From Streptomyces sp. NBC_01304 (lineage in GTDB: Bacteria; Actinomycetota; Actinomycetes; Streptomycetales; Streptomycetaceae): a stretch of 64,000 nt of DNA. This document shows, piece by piece, positions 9,624 through 19,448 of this stretch. Position numbers and translations under genes: made by a program. The DNA is taken from contig NZ_CP109055.1 of the NCBI RefSeq assembly GCF_035975855.1, positions 9,362,001 to 9,426,000 of the forward strand, in the 5' to 3' direction. The notes beneath the pieces were generated by a model that was not told where the DNA came from, ran no database searches, and saw only the letters and a list, made by a program, of their open reading frames with translations. Within the stretch, counting starts at the first letter, position 1. Every line of letters starts with the position of its first letter.

Positions 9624-9962
9624 ATGATGTTCATCGAAGTCATCGCGATGGCGGTCCTGCTCGCAGAAATAGGCCTGATGATCCGCTATCGGATCGTCCG
9701 CCGCCGCCTGGAGCGCCCCAGCGACTACCCCCAACTGACCGATTTCCGCTATAGCCACCTCGCCGTGGCCCTCGCTGCGGCAGCCATCGGATGGGCCGTC
9801 ACCGGAGCGCGTACCGACTGGGGCACCGTCAGCTCAGTGCTGTTTATCGGCACGGTCGTCCCCGCCCAAGCAGCCCTCGCGGCCACCACCATGTGGCGGC
9901 CGCTGGCCGGCTGGGTCGTGTGTATAGCGGGAGGAGCTGTCGCGGGCGTCATCAGCCTGTAA
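9624..9962 (+). CDS. small multi-pass membrane protein, candidate immunity protein
   Basis: 112 aa, not recognised as a named family. Hydrophobic segments: IEVIAMAVLLAEIGLMI, HLAVALAAAAIGWAV, VSSVLFIGTVVPAQAALAA and LAGWVVCIAGGAVAGVI, so about four membrane helices. It starts 13 bp after the DNRLRE gene (GAGG before the ATG pair at 9624/9627), so the two are almost certainly co-transcribed. Its last two helices resemble those of the next gene (VLFIGTVVPAQAALAA against VLFLGLAGVLLPTATGQAAA). A membrane-resident immunity role against the upstream membrane-active tip is the best guess. Confidence 0.65.
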   Translation: MMFIEVIAMAVLLAEIGLMIRYRIVRRRLERPSDYPQLTDFRYSHLAVALAAAAIGWAVTGARTDWGTVSSVLFIGTVVPAQAALAATTMWRPLAGWVVCIAGGAVAGVISL

Positions 9963-9997
9963 ACGCCTCTTCTTCATCCACCGAACCGAGGACGCAT

Positions 9998-10360
9998 CTG
10001 CTGATCTTCACGCTTGTGCTGCTTGCGCAACTGATCATCATTGGCGGCCACCTCATGGCACGGTCGCGCCGCTCCGCCCAGGAGCGGCGCGACCGCGTCG
10101 CCTGGCCTCGCCTTGGCGAACAACTTCCGTTCGGTTGCCTGGTGGCAGCTGTGGCCGGTGTGCTGGGCGGCATGGTGGTCGCCCGGCCTGAGCTCGAGGT
10201 GCTCTTCCTCGGCTTGGCTGGAGTACTACTGCCGACCGCGACCGGTCAGGCCGCCGCAGCTCTGCTGCACACCCGCGCGGCGGAGCGCCCCCTTCGGTGG
10301 CTGTCTCTAGCCGCCGCCCTGATCGGCGGGTTCGCCGCAGGCAACGCAACCCTGCCGTAG
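9998..10360 (+). CDS. second small membrane protein, probable paralogue of its neighbour
   Basis: About 120 aa if translation begins at CTG 9998, which has GAGG six bases upstream; GTG 10016 and ATG 10055 are later in-frame options. Segments: LLIFTLVLLAQLIIIGG, GCLVAAVAGVLGGMVVA, VLFLGLAGVLLPTATGQ and WLSLAAALIGGFAAG, again four helices. The arrangement and the VLF-G-V core match the preceding protein, suggesting a tandem duplication of an immunity-type gene. The start is uncertain because no ATG or GTG is well placed. Confidence 0.5.
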   Translation: MLIFTLVLLAQLIIIGGHLMARSRRSAQERRDRVAWPRLGEQLPFGCLVAAVAGVLGGMVVARPELEVLFLGLAGVLLPTATGQAAAALLHTRAAERPLRWLSLAAALIGGFAAGNATLP

Positions 10361-10391
10361 GTCGGGTCGGTACGTCGGCGGTAGCCGTGCC

Positions 10392-10696
10392 TCAACGCCA
10401 GCCCTTCACCAACGACACCTGGTCGAGGTTCACTTCACGGCTGTCGCCCTGCTCGCAGGAGATCTTTATGGTGTTGGCGCCTTTGTTGAGGACGATGTTG
10501 GTCCAGCTGTTGGTCCTGGTGTTGGTCCAGCCCTTTTCCCCGTTGCTTTCCGGGCCGTAACCGAAGGTGTCCATGTTCAGCTTGCGGTCCTGCGCCGTGC
10601 CGTCGATGGACAGCGTGGTGGACATCTTCTTGCCGGGCATGCCGTAGGGCATGTTCAGCGTGTACTTGCCGTCCTTCGGGATGTCGTCGAAGGTTT
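10392..10696 (-). pseudogene. C-terminal fragment of a carbohydrate-binding module (CBM35-like)
   Basis: Reads (minus) TFDDIPKDGKYTLNMPYGMP, later NSWTNIVLNKGANTIKISC and ends VNLDQVSLVKGWR. The pattern of a strand pair, SIDG, a TTxxW-type strand, GxNTIKI and a terminal LDQVSL is typical of the last part of CBM6/35 beta-sandwiches at the end of glycosyl hydrolases. A TAA stop lies directly upstream in the same frame and no catalytic domain is present. It is a remnant of a larger extracellular enzyme. Confidence 0.55.
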
Positions 10697-10984
10697 AAGT
10701 CGCCGACGCGCCCACCGTGTTGAGAAGCTACTTGTGAACCTGAGTTTTGGCTCTGGGGGCGCCGAGGTGGGACGGGAGGGCCTGAGCCGGCGGTGAGCAG
10801 GTTCGGGCAGGTGAGTGCAGAAGTGGTCGCGGTGGTGGTCATGCCTGCTGTGGACAGGGGTGATGGTGGACCCTAAAGCGCCTCCGGTCTTCGTTAGGTC
10901 GCTTTTGGTGTTGAGGCAAATGGCCGCATGTTCTTGGTTCGTGATTTCAGGCCTGTGACGGCAGGGTCGCTGGCGGCCTTTTGA
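10697..10984. other. non-coding stretch
   Basis: No supported gene or clear motif seen between the CBM remnant and the DUF6584-like gene. Confidence 0.45.
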
Positions 10985-11518
10985 CTACTTCCAGGGGAGC
11001 CAACGCACGAAGGAGATGAAGCTGATCACCCAGACCGCGAAGAACCCCAGCACCATCAGGGCCATGCTGAGGCTGACGAGGCGTCCAGCCCACGTGTCCC
11101 GGCTGGTTTCTCGCTTGTCATCGTGATCGAGGTCGAGGGGAAGGTCGTCCCAGTCGACAGGGCGGCCAGCATGCTCCGAGGCGGCCTTGCGCGCCGCTGC
11201 CAGCTGCTGTGTTGCGAACGCGGTGGCGGCGAGAGATTCGGGCTCGCGCCAGGCTAACGCCCGCATCCGCCGGAGCGGCGTGCTGTACCGCTCCTCGAAC
11301 GCGGCAGTCTCCGCTGGGTCACGATCGGCGTCGAGGTACATCCACCGCCCGGCCTCCGCCAAGTCCCCGCACAGCCGGTAGACCTCTGCCCGACGGCGCC
11401 TGAGCATGAGGTCCCGCGGAAAGGAGGACACCAGGCCCTGCAAACGCTGCCGCGCCACGGGGACCCGGCCAGCGGCAAGGTCCACATCCACACGGGCAAG
11501 CGTATCGACGAGTGTCAT
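10985..11518 (-). CDS. DUF6584-like protein with C-terminal membrane helix
   Basis: 177 aa from ATG 11518 (MTLVDTLARVDVDLAAGRVP), which is where Streptomyces homologues begin; an upstream ATG at 11575 would add 19 unlike residues. The N-terminal half is an alpha-helical, TPR-like unit (ARQRLQGLVSSFPRDLMLRR, AEVYRLCGDLAEAGRWMYLD). A single membrane helix (LSMALMVLGFFAVWVISFI) closes the protein. The function of the family is unknown. No operon partners are evident. Confidence 0.75.
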   Translation of the reverse strand: MTLVDTLARVDVDLAAGRVPVARQRLQGLVSSFPRDLMLRRRRAEVYRLCGDLAEAGRWMYLDADRDPAETAAFEERYSTPLRRMRALAWREPESLAATAFATQQLAAARKAASEHAGRPVDWDDLPLDLDHDDKRETSRDTWAGRLVSLSMALMVLGFFAVWVISFISFVRWLPWK

Positions 11519-11959
11519 AGGTACATGCTCGCCGGTGAACGTGCTGGCCGCCGCCCGGCGCACTCCGGAGGACACTGCCGGGAGTCACTCGATCAGGTGA
11601 TGGGGCGTTCTCCTGGCGAATCGCCAAGCGGGACCATCCAACTTGTCTTTCTCAAGGGCACAAGTGGCTCCCGATCTCGATACCCCGGCGGCTCCGAAAT
11701 ACCTTGCCGAAAACAGGTGGTGGGTCTGGTGTCGTGCTCGAGACCGGTGCGCCTGGTCATGAGGCTGGTGGTGGCGTGCTGTTCGTGGTTGCTGCCAGCG
11801 GGACGGGTCAGAGGGCGGTCTCGGTGAGCGGCCGCAGGCGAAAGGGATGTCCACTCAGCCGGATGCACTTCGGCGCGGTGAGGATGGGTGGTTGTGGTTC
11901 GCGCCAGTGCTCGGGAACGGGCCTGGTCAGGCGGGCGGCAGTGAGGGAGATGACTGACA
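11519..11959. other. stretch without a supported gene
   Basis: Overlapping short open frames on both strands have no recognisable domain or good ribosome binding site. Nothing else was seen. Confidence 0.4.
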
Positions 11960-12214
11960 TTGATTGGCGTGTGGTCGGTGCTGTCGTGCTCCTACCGTGG
12001 CGGGGTGGAGGTGGGGGGCGAGGTCATCGGATACGCGTATCGCTGGCGAGGTGACAAGCCGCTTTGGGTCGGCGAACGCGTACTCGTGCCGAAGAACTAC
12101 TTCAGCCGGATCAAGTACGGTCCCGGTCCCACCACGGGGGTGGTGACCGGTCTGGGATCTACCTACCGCAGACCTCTGTCGTTCATCACCGGCCGCGCAC
12201 CGGAGAGCGAGTGA
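11960..12214 (+). CDS. small hypothetical protein
   Basis: 84 aa. The central part looks like a folded beta-rich domain: GGEVIGYAYRW, GDKPLWVGERVLVP, GVVTGLGSTYRR. The alternation of VGxxVLVP and GVVTGLGS is reminiscent of small SH3/KOW-like barrels. No family is recognised. An alternative N-terminus in another frame (MTDIDWRVVGAVVLLPW, from 11950) may mean a frameshift upstream. It sits among decayed genes. Confidence 0.35.
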   Translation: MIGVWSVLSCSYRGGVEVGGEVIGYAYRWRGDKPLWVGERVLVPKNYFSRIKYGPGPTTGVVTGLGSTYRRPLSFITGRAPESE

Positions 12215-12399
12215 CGCGGACAGCAAACGAGGGCGCGGCTGCGCTGTTATGAACCTAGTGCCCCTCAACGGCCCGGTGGCTGCCGTTGCTGGACATCCCA
12301 CAGCTCTTCTTGTGCAGTACCGCCCAGGAGGTGACCGTGGCTGTCGGCGACGGCCCAATTCAGGCGTCGCCGACACGTGGCGCTGGTAGGTGATCTCGT

Positions 12400-12790
12400 C
12401 GGGGTGGATGCAAGGCGTCCTTGCCGCCGTTTGGGTCACCGGCGCAGGTCGTCCCGGTCCGGATCGAGGCGCCGTGCTGCCGCCTGCAGTCGGTGGCGGC
12501 GACGAGCGACACGGAAACGTAGCGCAGCGGGCCGGCGGCCGGGCCGTAGCGGAATGTGGGCCTTGGTGTGGGCTCGGAAGTGCGTCCCCCAACCGGCCAC
12601 GGTTGCCTTGCCGGTGAACTTCTGACCCTGTGTGGGCAGGTTGACAGCGGTGAGGTTGAGCATGGGCGCCTTGAGCTTGATCAGGGCGATGTCGTTGACG
12701 ACGCTGTGCTCGCTGGAGTCCTGGTGCTTCACGATCTGGATGACTTCGCGAGTCTCGGTCACGCCGGGCACGGTGCTGACTAGGCCGAGG
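12400..12790 (-). pseudogene. trypsin-like serine protease fragment, frameshifted
   Basis: Minus strand: EVIQIVKHQDSSEHSVVNDI and IALIKLKAPM, containing the catalytic-Asp strand of S1 proteases, then GKATVAGWGT. After a frameshift near 12590 the homologous reading is LRYVSVSLVAATDC and CAGDPNGGKDA. The GDSGGP serine motif that should follow is missing, and so is the His region. It is a dead internal fragment. Confidence 0.65.
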
Positions 12791-12987
12791 AGCGCCATCT
12801 CCCTCGAGGGCGCCGGTGGTTGCGGCACTGCCTCAAGGTCCCCTCCTGCGGCGGCCGCAGGTAGTCGTAGGTGCCCCAGAATCAGGCGAGTCAGCTGCCC
12901 TGGAGAGATGCGCTGGTCAGCTCGGGGGATCGAGAGAGGCTCGGGTGGCGGGTCTATATGCGCCCGTAGCAAGTGGCCCCGTGTGCG

Positions 12988-13075
12988 CGAAATGGGTGAT
13001 TCGATCTGGGGCGCGCGTTGCTCAGATAAATAGATCGCCGCTCGACTGTATCTTCATGGTGACTTTCTGTGACTT
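12988..13075 (+). promoter_or_regulatory. 5' region shared by RHS genes 1 and 2
   Basis: CGAAATGGGTGA at 12988-12999 recurs at 31249-31260, about 102-104 bp before the start codon in both cases, and CATGGTGACTTTC (13055 on) recurs as CATGTGACTTTCC (31318 on). Coding identity starts only at the ATG, so the conserved 5' blocks probably reflect a shared promoter or operator. No confident -10/-35 pair was found. Confidence 0.4.
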
Positions 13076-13102
13076 CCCGGTTCCTTTGAGGGTGGCGTCG
13101 CC

Positions 13103-16100
13103 ATGCTTTCGTTTCCGTCGCTGTCGTTGCGTTCCCGTTTGTGGCCGCGACGTCGCGTGGCCCGGCTGGCCATGTCGGTTGCGTTGGTGATGGGTCTGGA
13201 GACGGCGCTGGTGGTGGGTGACGCCGGTGCGTTTACTCTGGCGCATCCTGCTGGGGCGGCGGCCGAGCGGAGTGAGCCGACGGGTCCTGCGGAGGCGGAG
13301 AACGAGGCTTCGGCGCAGCTGACGGCTCGGTTGCAGAACCGGCGGATCGAGGTGCTGTCCGCGCGGTCGGAGACGTCGACGGAGTGGGCTTATCCGGACG
13401 GACGGCTGCAGCTTGAGGAGGCGTCTGGGCCGGTGCGCTTTCGTCGGGGCGATGCCTGGGTGGACGTGGATTTGACGCTGCGCCGGCAGGCGGACGGTTC
13501 CGTGGCGCCGGGGGCGCATCCGCGAGGTCTGGTGCTGTCCGGTGCGGGTTCCGGGAAGTCGAGCAGGCTGGCGTCGCTGGTGGATGGCGACGGGTCGGTG
13601 GCCTTGTTGTGGCCGGGGGTGTTGCCGGAGCCCGAACTTGAGGGGCAACGGGCGACGTACAAGGCGGTGCGGCCGGGTGTGGACCTGGTCGTGGAGGCCA
13701 CCCGTACGGGCTTTGAGGATTTCCTGATCGTCCATGACCGCAAGTCGGCCCGGGCCCTGGACGAGGTCCAGCTCACGGTCCGCGCCGACGGTTTGGACGT
13801 GAAGAAGCAGGCGGACGGCGAGCACGTACTCGTAGATGCCAAGGACCAGCAGTTGGGCGTGATTGAGACGCCGACGGGGTGGGATGCGGAAGTCCAGCCA
13901 CAGTCACAGGACCCCACGGATGTCGCTGAGTTGAAGGTGCGTTCCTCCGTCAGCGAGGACGGCGATACGGCGCAGATCGGCTATCAACTGGCGGATGCGT
14001 ACGTGCAGGACACGGACACGAAGTTCCCGGTGACCATCGATCCGGGGATCAGTCTGCGGCCGTCGCTGGACACCTTCGTGGAGCAGGGCTACACGCAGGA
14101 CCAGTCGGATTCGCCGGAGTTGAAGCTCGGTAACAACGGCACCAAGCAGATCGCCCGCTCCTTCCTGGCCTTCCCCACCAAGCAGGTGCGCAACAAGCAC
14201 ATCATCGAGGCGGAGCTGCGGCTGTTCAACCACCACTCGTGGTCCTGCACACCACGGGAGTGGGAGGTCTGGGAGTCGGGGGTGCCCCATGAGGACACTC
14301 GCTGGACCAACCAGCCCAAGTGGCTGAAGAAGATCGCCTCTTCGACGGAGACTAAGGGTGGGGACGCGCACTGCCCGGGCGGCTGGGCGGGTGTGAAGGT
14401 CACTCCGCTGGTGCAGCAGTGGGCGGACAAAGGGCCGGCAACCGCGGGTATCGGGCTGCGGGCCACGGACGAGGCGGATTCGCTGGGCTGGAAGCGGTTC
14501 AGTTCTGCCGAGGGCGCGCACCCGCCCACCCTGGTCATCACGCTGACTTCGGGGTTGCAGCCGCCGGTGAACCTGCTGGCGGTACCCGGCCGCACCACCA
14601 TCGGCCGGCGCTGGGTGAGCACTGCGACCCCGCAGCTTTCCGGGACGGTGTCCAGCGGCAGCGGCGGCAAACTGCAGAAGGTCGCCTTCGAGCTGACCGA
14701 TGAACACAGCAAGGCGCTGACCACGCACGAGCAGGAGGGCGTCCCCTCCGGGCAGCAGGCCCGCTGGACGGTCACGCACGGCGTGTTGAAGGAGGGCGGC
14801 ACCTACGGCTTCCGGATGCGAGCATTCGACGGGCATGTCTGGTCGGGCTGGTCGGTGCGCTCCACCTTCCATGTCTACAACACCCCCGCACCTTTGCCGA
14901 AGGTGGCCTCGCACGACTTTCCCCATAACGGCTGGGGCGGCAAGCTCAATGCGCACGGCCAGTACGCGGGGAAGTTCTCCATCACCGCGGATACCTATGC
15001 GGTGTCCTACCGCATCGACGACGGCTCATGGACCGCACATGTGGTGGCGCCCAACGAGCCCTCGCAGCTGTCCATCGCAGTCTCCGGCGGAAAACACACC
15101 CTGCAGATCCGCGCAGTCAACCGGGCCGGTGTGCCCTCCAAGGCTGTCGACTACGTCTTCTACGCCGGCCCCGGCGCGGCACTGATCTCCCCCGGAACGG
15201 GCGAGCGCACCGCCCGGCGGGCTGCTCTGAACGCGCAGGGCAAGCACGAGCACACGCACGTGGCATACCAGTACCGGAGGGCGGTGACCGATCACTGGAC
15301 GACGATCCCGGCCAAGGATGTGCGCACCACCACCGGCGGCGCGGTCACCTGGCCGGTCGTGGCCAAGATGGGGCATCCGGCGGCGCTGACCTGGACGGTG
15401 GCCGACACGCTGGGCGGGGACGGCTCGGTACAGGTGAGGGCCCACTTCACCGGCGGCAAGGAAGCCTTCTCTGACCCGCACCATCTGGTGCTGGACCTGG
15501 ACGCCGGCACCGCCCCGCAGCCCGCGATCGGCCCCGGCACGGTCAATCTGCTCACCGGTGCCTACACCCTCAATGCGACGGACGCCCAAGCTTGGGGGGT
15601 CAGCGCCGAGCGGACTGCCGTCTCCCGGCGCCACGTCACCCCCGCCCATCTGGGGCTGGCGGAGGTGTTCGGACCGGGCTGGTCGGCCGGCAGCGTCGCG
15701 GAAACCAGCGGCGCCGCCTACACCTCAGTACGCAAGACCTCCGGTTCCTCGGTGCAGGTGATGTTCGCTGACGGTGACGGCATCCACTTCACCCGCACCA
15801 ACAGCGGCTGGCAGCCCGAGGTCGGCTCGGAGGACCTGACGCTCACAGGCTCGGAGGCGGGCACTTTCACGCTCACCGACACCGCCGGGATCAAGACCAC
15901 CTTCAAGAAGGCCAGCCCTCAGGCCGCCACCTGGCTGATGACCACCAGCGAACGGCCGGTGAAGAACTCCACCACTGAGATGGTCTACGAACCGGTCACC
16001 GTCAACCACCACACGCTCGCTCGCCCGAAGTACATCGTGGCCCCCACCTCCGCAGTCAAGGAGGAGGTCTGCGCCAAGACGCCGGCCACCCGCGGCTGCC

Positions 16101-19100
16101 GGGTCTTGGAGTACGTCTACGCAACCGCCACCACCGCCGATCCCACCCCCGGCCACGTCGGCGACATGACCGGCCAGGTGAAACAGATCCGGCTGTGGGC
16201 CACCGCCCCCGGCGCGACCAAATCCACCCCCACTGTCATCGCCGCCTTTGCCTACGGCATCAGCAAGCGCCTGTACGAGGCGTGGGACCCGCGGATCACC
16301 CCGGCGCTGAAGACCGTGTACCGCTACGACGCGGCACAGCGCATCACCGGCGTCATCCCGCCGGGTGAACAGCCCTACACGTTCACCTACGGACGGGCAG
16401 CCGAAACCTCCACGGCAGGCGAGGGCATGCTACTGAAGGTCTCCCGGCCCGCCCTGAAGGCGGGATCGAAGACCGAGACCGACGGCACGGCGACCGAATC
16501 GGTCGTCTACAACGTCGCGTTGACCGGACCACCCGCACCTGTGGCGATGACCCCCTCCAAGATCAGCAACTGGGGTCAGAGCGACGCCCCCACCGATGCC
16601 ACAGCGATCTTCCCCGCTGACGTATCACCCGCTTCCCACGACGGCGCCCAACTGAGTCGGGCCGACTACCATCGCGCCGACGTCTCCTACATCAACGCCT
16701 CCGGACGCCAGACCAACCACCTCGAACCCGGTGGCCACCTCACCACCACCGAATACGACCACTTCGGAAACACGGTGCGCAGCCTGAGCGCCGGCAACCG
16801 CACCCTGGCCCTCGGCACCTCCACAGCCAATCAGCAACGCCTGATCGACCTCGGCCTGGACCCACAGACCACCACCAGCGCCGAGCGCGCCCAGCAGCTC
16901 TCCCGCACCTCCGCCTACAGCGCCGACGGCCTGCGTGAACTCGACTCCCGTGGCCCGCTCCACGCCGTCCTGCTGCCGCACGCCTTCCACGGCGCAGACA
17001 AGAGCGTCATCGCCGATGCCAACACGGTGGTCGAGGCCCGCGACTGGAACCACCGCACCTTCGACGAGGGCCGGCCGAGCGCCGGTGCGAAGGTCAAGGA
17101 CCTGCCCACAACCCAGGCATCCGGCCTGGAATTGCCTGGCCATCCCGGGAAGATGGCAGAGACCCGCACCGGCACCACCGCCTACGACTGGACCAAGGGC
17201 ACCATCACCAAGACCGTCCAGGACCCCGACGGCCTGGCCATCACCCACACCACCAGCTACGACGACGCCGGCAAACCGATCCAGTCCACCATGCCTAAAT
17301 CCGGCGGTGCCGACGCCGGCACCACACTCACGGACTACTACACCGCAGCCGACTCGACCTCCTGCGGCGGCCGCCCCGAATGGGCCGACCTACCCTGCCG
17401 CAGCAGGCATGCCGCACCCGCGGATGCAGGCACCAACCGCGAACTGCCCGACATGCGCAGTGAATACGACTACTACGGCAACCCCGTCAAGAACACCGCG
17501 ACCTCAAATGGCGCCACCCGCACCGCAACGTCCGTGTACGACGCAGCGGAGCGACTCCGCACGGCATCGCTGACCGCCAGCACGGGTTCAGCTATCGGCG
17601 CTCGGACCATCACCTATGACCAGGCAACCGGCCGCCCCACCGGCATGAGCGCGGACGGCAAGAGCGTGCACATGGCCTACGACGCCCTCGGCCGCACTGT
17701 CTCGTACACCGATGCGGACGGCGCGGTCACCAGCACGGAATACGATCGACTGGACCGACCCACCCGGGTTACCAACGGCGCTCCCTCCACCGCCAGCTAC
17801 ACCTACGACACCAATCAGGACCCCCGTGGCCTGCTCACCTCCGTAACTGAGGACAAGTTCGGCACCATCGCTGGTCACTATGACGACGATGGCGCGCTGA
17901 CCGAGCAGACCTTCCCCGGCGGCATCACCACCACTGACACATATGACCCGGCCGGCACCCCCACCACCCGGCGCTATCAGCGCACCGCTGATCAGCAGAC
18001 CATCGCCTCGGAGGCCGTGCTGCCCGGTCCGCACGCGCAATGGGCAAGCCAAATCTCCAGTAACACTGGGCATCGCAGGTACCTGTACGACAATGACGGG
18101 CGTCTCGCCCGCAGCGAATATGCCGACCTGGCGGGCCCGTGCACGGTCCATGGGTACGCGTTCGACAGCAACAGCAATCGCCTGGCCAAGACCACCGATG
18201 CTGCCCTCGACGGCAAGTGTGGCAGCGGCACCACCAGCACCGAGAGGCACAGTTACGACAGTGCCGACCGACTGTCTGACAAGGGCTTCGCCCACGACCA
18301 GTTCGGCAACATCACAGCCCAGCCGGGTGGGATCACTACCGCCTACTTCGTCGACGACCTCGTCCACCAGCAGCAGACCAACGCGCTGCGCACCATGTGG
18401 GACCTCGACCCCCTCAGCCGACGTCGTACGGCCACTACCCAGACAAAACAGGAGAACGGCTCCTGGGATAAGGGCGCCAGCGAGCTGGACCATTTCGACA
18501 ACAATGGCGACAGTCCTGCCTGGACTGTCAATCAGACGTCTGGGGGCATCACACGCTACGTCGAGGATCTCTCCGGAGAGCTGATCGGCACCGTTGACGG
18601 CACACAGATCCAGCTCAATCTCCCCGACCTGCACGGTGACACTACCCTCACCGTTAGCGACGGCAGCCACGTAGAGGTCCGAGCCTTTGACGAATACGGG
18701 ATCCCCGCCGAGGGCCAGTCACCGGCGGGCTACGGATGGCTCGGCGCTCACCAACGCTCCGCTCAGACCCCCACAGGCGACATCCTCATGGGCGCCCGCC
18801 TCTATAACCCCGCCCTCGGTCGCTTCCTGCAAGTCGACCCGGTGGCTGGGGGATCCGCCAACGCCTACGACTACTCCAACCAAGACCCCGTCGATGAATT
18901 CGACCTCAACGGTCTCCGGCCCCATCGCGGGGCCACGCATCACGCCGCTCGTAGCTACGGACATCACAACACCAGATCCGGGCACCACATCACCCAGAGC
19001 CATCGTCACACGTCGAGCCATACGCCCAAGTGGCACTCACTTGGACACGTATGGCACGAGCTCCCCTGGCACAAGAGCATTATCGACGGCTGGCCCCGCC

Positions 19101-19339
19101 CGCTCAGAGAGCTCCACTCGTACGCGGTCAGCCACTTCCTCCACGCCGACATCAAAAGCGTCAGATGGCAGGACCGCCAACGCGTAGAGCTCCGCATTCG
19201 TTCGCACAATGGGAGAATCGAAACCGAAGAACGCGTGACGGATATTGAGGAACGCTTCCGTGCGGAGGTTTGCGTCACGCATGGATTCATCTGTAGGACC
19301 TTCACATCTCGGTGGGGAATTCCAATGGCTCAGAAATGA
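13103..19339 (+). CDS. RHS giant 1: secreted DNRLRE/YD-repeat protein with polymorphic-toxin-like tip
   Basis: 2078 aa. A signal peptide with a twin-Arg-like basic start (LWPRRRVARLAMSVALVMGL) is followed by the shared N-terminal module (RRIEVLSARSETSTEWAYPD; GVDLVVEATRTGFEDFLIV). DNRLRE lies at about 315-480 (PSLDTFVEQGYTQDQSDSPE) and a fibronectin-like part at 485-595. A long RHS/YD-repeat shell runs to the diagnostic boundary YNPALGRFLQVDPV at about 1900-1912. Such shells encapsulate a C-terminal effector. The tip (about 1932-2078) has a His-rich linker (THHAARSYGHHNTRSGHHIT) and a folded-looking end with a Cys pair (CVTHGFIC). No toxin family is recognised. A GAGGGTGG site precedes the ATG. 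Downstream lies a membrane-anchored candidate immunity gene. It is a close paralogue of 31362-37610. Confidence 0.88.
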   Translation: MLSFPSLSLRSRLWPRRRVARLAMSVALVMGLETALVVGDAGAFTLAHPAGAAAERSEPTGPAEAENEASAQLTARLQNRRIEVLSARSETSTEWAYPDGRLQLEEASGPVRFRRGDAWVDVDLTLRRQADGSVAPGAHPRGLVLSGAGSGKSSRLASLVDGDGSVALLWPGVLPEPELEGQRATYKAVRPGVDLVVEATRTGFEDFLIVHDRKSARALDEVQLTVRADGLDVKKQADGEHVLVDAKDQQLGVIETPTGWDAEVQPQSQDPTDVAELKVRSSVSEDGDTAQIGYQLADAYVQDTDTKFPVTIDPGISLRPSLDTFVEQGYTQDQSDSPELKLGNNGTKQIARSFLAFPTKQVRNKHIIEAELRLFNHHSWSCTPREWEVWESGVPHEDTRWTNQPKWLKKIASSTETKGGDAHCPGGWAGVKVTPLVQQWADKGPATAGIGLRATDEADSLGWKRFSSAEGAHPPTLVITLTSGLQPPVNLLAVPGRTTIGRRWVSTATPQLSGTVSSGSGGKLQKVAFELTDEHSKALTTHEQEGVPSGQQARWTVTHGVLKEGGTYGFRMRAFDGHVWSGWSVRSTFHVYNTPAPLPKVASHDFPHNGWGGKLNAHGQYAGKFSITADTYAVSYRIDDGSWTAHVVAPNEPSQLSIAVSGGKHTLQIRAVNRAGVPSKAVDYVFYAGPGAALISPGTGERTARRAALNAQGKHEHTHVAYQYRRAVTDHWTTIPAKDVRTTTGGAVTWPVVAKMGHPAALTWTVADTLGGDGSVQVRAHFTGGKEAFSDPHHLVLDLDAGTAPQPAIGPGTVNLLTGAYTLNATDAQAWGVSAERTAVSRRHVTPAHLGLAEVFGPGWSAGSVAETSGAAYTSVRKTSGSSVQVMFADGDGIHFTRTNSGWQPEVGSEDLTLTGSEAGTFTLTDTAGIKTTFKKASPQAATWLMTTSERPVKNSTTEMVYEPVTVNHHTLARPKYIVAPTSAVKEEVCAKTPATRGCRVLEYVYATATTADPTPGHVGDMTGQVKQIRLWATAPGATKSTPTVIAAFAYGISKRLYEAWDPRITPALKTVYRYDAAQRITGVIPPGEQPYTFTYGRAAETSTAGEGMLLKVSRPALKAGSKTETDGTATESVVYNVALTGPPAPVAMTPSKISNWGQSDAPTDATAIFPADVSPASHDGAQLSRADYHRADVSYINASGRQTNHLEPGGHLTTTEYDHFGNTVRSLSAGNRTLALGTSTANQQRLIDLGLDPQTTTSAERAQQLSRTSAYSADGLRELDSRGPLHAVLLPHAFHGADKSVIADANTVVEARDWNHRTFDEGRPSAGAKVKDLPTTQASGLELPGHPGKMAETRTGTTAYDWTKGTITKTVQDPDGLAITHTTSYDDAGKPIQSTMPKSGGADAGTTLTDYYTAADSTSCGGRPEWADLPCRSRHAAPADAGTNRELPDMRSEYDYYGNPVKNTATSNGATRTATSVYDAAERLRTASLTASTGSAIGARTITYDQATGRPTGMSADGKSVHMAYDALGRTVSYTDADGAVTSTEYDRLDRPTRVTNGAPSTASYTYDTNQDPRGLLTSVTEDKFGTIAGHYDDDGALTEQTFPGGITTTDTYDPAGTPTTRRYQRTADQQTIASEAVLPGPHAQWASQISSNTGHRRYLYDNDGRLARSEYADLAGPCTVHGYAFDSNSNRLAKTTDAALDGKCGSGTTSTERHSYDSADRLSDKGFAHDQFGNITAQPGGITTAYFVDDLVHQQQTNALRTMWDLDPLSRRRTATTQTKQENGSWDKGASELDHFDNNGDSPAWTVNQTSGGITRYVEDLSGELIGTVDGTQIQLNLPDLHGDTTLTVSDGSHVEVRAFDEYGIPAEGQSPAGYGWLGAHQRSAQTPTGDILMGARLYNPALGRFLQVDPVAGGSANAYDYSNQDPVDEFDLNGLRPHRGATHHAARSYGHHNTRSGHHITQSHRHTSSHTPKWHSLGHVWHELPWHKSIIDGWPRPLRELHSYAVSHFLHADIKSVRWQDRQRVELRIRSHNGRIETEERVTDIEERFRAEVCVTHGFICRTFTSRWGIPMAQK

Positions 19340-19350
19340 CAGTTGAGGCC

Positions 19351-19374
19351 CGGGGCCTCAGAGGCGGGGCCCCG
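19351..19374 (+). terminator. possible terminator or hairpin after RHS giant 1
   Basis: CGGGGCC and GGCCCCG pair around a 10-base loop 11 bp after the stop. There is no T tract, so it may be only a weak terminator ahead of the downstream gene. Confidence 0.3.
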
Positions 19375-19448
19375 CATGCACTGTTTCTATGTGCGACGAA
19401 CAACTGACCTGTAGTTGACAGCAAACCCCCGACCGTCGGAGCTACTTC

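Noticed and set aside
14000..18800. tandem DNA repeats in the RHS shells
   Set aside because: The periodicity is of YD peptide repeats; no repeated DNA unit of constant length is seen.
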